Shown here: positions 23,643 to 24,736 of the stretch, piece after piece
How the letters are laid out: the number at the start of each line of letters is the position of its first letter
Numbering within the stretch: position 1 is the stretch's first letter
NCBI GenBank assembly: GCA_031267635.1
Contig: JAIRYX010000270.1
Coordinates: forward strand, 1 to 24,736
Source: Planctomycetaceae bacterium
Lineage (GTDB): Bacteria; Planctomycetota; Planctomycetia; Pirellulales; Thermoguttaceae
DNA: 24,736 nucleotides
Direction: 5' to 3'
Notes under the pieces: model-generated
What the model was told of the DNA's origin: nothing
The model's input: only the letters and a program-made list of their open reading frames with translations
The model's database searches: none
Translations under genes and position numbers: made by a program

Positions 23643-24398
23643 TTGGCGATGTATCCGGTTTATGCGGCAGCGGTGCAGGCAATTTATGAAAACGTTGATG
23701 AACAATGGTGCGATTTACATATTGTCACGGATACAAGTCTGAAAACGTTTGAACAGTTGATCAACGACGAAATTGATCTTGTTTTCATGGCGAAACCGTC
23801 CGATGAACAATTTGCCGAAGCGCGAGCGCAAGGCAAAACGCTCCGATTGACTCCGATGGGACGCGAGGCGTTTGTCTTTTTTGTGAACGCGAAGAATCCG
23901 ATAGACAATCTGACGGCGGAACAGATTCAGGAGATTTACACACGAAAAATTACGAACTGGAAAAAACTCGGCGGCGTCAACTCGCGGATTATGCCGTTTC
24001 AGCGTCCCGACGGTTCCGGCAGTCAAACCGCGATGCATCGGATTATGCAAGATAAACCGCTGACCAAACCGATCCGCGAAGAATATCAGCAACTCATGGG
24101 TGGTATCATCAACCGCGTTGCCGATTACCGCAATTATCCAAACTCCATCGGCTATTCATTTCGATATTTTGCAACGTCGATGTTTTATAACGAAGGAATT
24201 AAATTGGTTTCGATCAACGGCGTTGCTCCGACTGTTGAAAATATCCAAAACGGCGACTATCCGTTTTCCGCCGAGTTTTACATGATTACGTTAGAAAATC
24301 CATCGAAGGAATCGCAACAATTGATTGATTGGTTTCTCTCGCCGCTAGGTCAACAACTCGTCGAACAAACCGGTTATGTACCGTTGAAGACGTTATGA
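23643..24398 (+). CDS. PstS-like phosphate-binding domain; probable C-terminal half of a frameshifted gene
   Basis: Codons from TTG 23643 encode 251 residues of a type II periplasmic binding protein of the PstS family. Seen: 'DLVFMAKPSDEQ', 'VFFVNAKNPIDNLTAEQIQEIYTRKITNWKKLGG' (a near-universal PstS stretch), 'FQRPDGSGSQTAM' (the phosphate-coordinating loop) and a final 'GQQLVEQTGYVPL'. The frame is open back to 23478, and its upstream part reads 'LTPYQPFGKENNKL' and 'HENHPRIGGALAMYPVYA', which belongs to the conserved start of the domain. TTG 23643 would cut that off, so it is unlikely to be the real start. No in-frame ATG, GTG or TTG lies between 23478 and 23643. Phosphate binding is expected by family; no pstCAB genes are present in the window. 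Confidence 0.75.
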   Translation: MAMYPVYAAAVQAIYENVDEQWCDLHIVTDTSLKTFEQLINDEIDLVFMAKPSDEQFAEARAQGKTLRLTPMGREAFVFFVNAKNPIDNLTAEQIQEIYTRKITNWKKLGGVNSRIMPFQRPDGSGSQTAMHRIMQDKPLTKPIREEYQQLMGGIINRVADYRNYPNSIGYSFRYFATSMFYNEGIKLVSINGVAPTVENIQNGDYPFSAEFYMITLENPSKESQQLIDWFLSPLGQQLVEQTGYVPLKTL

Positions 24399-24496
24399 AA
24401 CAGAGTATTGAAAACCTTATTTATCCGCCGCCAACCTCTGAAAACGTCATAACATTTCCGGCAAAATATGGAAAAAGAAAAATGTCGGAAATATAC

Positions 24497-24629
24497 AAGG
24501 GGGCTTTTAAAAACCTCATTTTCGACACACGTGACCGTTGAAAAATAAGGGCTACAATGGTGAAGTCTTTCGGATAACTACTCAGACGCCCAGTGCGGAT
24601 CTATTTGGTTTGAGCGTCTGAATAGTTAC
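24497..24629. repeat. Mosaic family B repeat with inverted ends
   Basis: 24499-24552 matches 18179-18231. TAACTACTCAGACGC (24575-24589) is the inverse, with one mismatch, of GCGTCTGAATAGTTA (24614-24628), giving a 54-bp hairpin-capable unit. CAGTGCGGATCTATTTGG (24591-24608) is the inverse of the CCAAATAAATCCGCACTG module at 3783-3800. Confidence 0.6.
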
Positions 24630-24671
24630 GAAAAATCAATGAACAATGCTTGGCGACTTTTTTAATTAGCG

Positions 24672-24686
24672 TGCGTCACATGAGTT
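24672..24686 (+). repeat. Dispersed core repeat, copy 8
   Basis: TGCGTCACATGAGTT, one base off the consensus, preceded at 24657-24664 by a T-run as in copies 2 and 3. Confidence 0.7.
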
Positions 24687-24736
24687 ACGATATAACTTCA
24701 TAAGAAATATCTTCAAGATTCCGTTTCAGTTCTATA

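Larger units (their letters stand above)
24399..24736. other. Repeat-rich intergenic end of the window
   Basis: No supported gene. Family B modules occupy 24497-24629 and a copy of the dispersed core lies at 24672-24686. The last 50 bases are AT-rich and unassigned. Confidence 0.6.

Noticed and set aside
24395..24541. Short frame starting at ATGA overlap with the PstS stop
   Set aside because: The overlap suggests coupling, but the frame has only 48 codons and runs into the family B repeat, so it is probably chance.
1..24736. tRNA genes
   Set aside because: I found no T-loop (GGTTCRANNCC) with a matching acceptor stem on either strand by eye.

Overview
This window looks like the chromosome of a member of the Planctomycetota. 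The best evidence is a DUF1559 'prepilin-like' protein paired with a small transthyretin-like lipoprotein, plus a secreted DUF1080 protein, an aminodeoxyfutalosine-deaminase-type amidohydrolase and a DUF3592 membrane protein. This set is typical of that phylum. Base composition is AT-leaning by eye, several genes seem to use GTG or TTG starts, and intergenic spacers are long and repeat-rich. I see no rRNA, tRNA, CRISPR array, transposase, integrase or phage gene.

Layout. 1-380: leader with a GC-rich double hairpin, two copies of a dispersed repeat and a near-consensus promoter. 381-1730: DUF3592 membrane protein. 2157-3419: amidohydrolase. 3420-4253: long spacer with nested inverted repeats (MITE-like). 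4254-5361: prfB (RF2) with the classical programmed +1 frameshift. 5631-9825: four plus-strand envelope genes (five-TM protein, secreted HExxH gluzincin-like protein, anchored Pro-rich protein, autotransporter-type beta-barrel). 9826-10668: spacer with ten 21-bp tandem repeats. 10669-12543: HlyD/MacA-like membrane fusion protein with a low-complexity tail. 12664-17934: minus-strand block (lipoprotein, DUF1559, DUF1080, NhaD-type antiporter with a His-rich N-terminus). 18468-20240 (minus) and 20520-21497 (plus): a divergent pair of planctomycete-style hypotheticals. 21625-24398: a LolA-like protein, then a six-TM protein and a PstS-like phosphate-binding domain that appear to be one gene split by a frameshift. 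24399-24736: repeat-rich spacer.

Most genes concern the cell envelope, and the only information-processing gene is prfB. No single pathway links them. The most interesting content lies outside the genes. (i) A 13-16 bp core, TGCGTARCATGAGTTA, occurs eight times in intergenic DNA. (ii) A second mosaic family has CTGAATAGTTA-type inverted ends. (iii) Tracts of GTCCYNNNN nonamers in 9-nt phase lie mostly upstream of genes in sense orientation. (iv) A roughly 270-nt hairpin-dense region lies in the apparent leader of the DUF1559 gene. (v) The TM/PstS frameshift may be a mutation, a sequence error or recoding. All calls come from reading the sequence without database searches.
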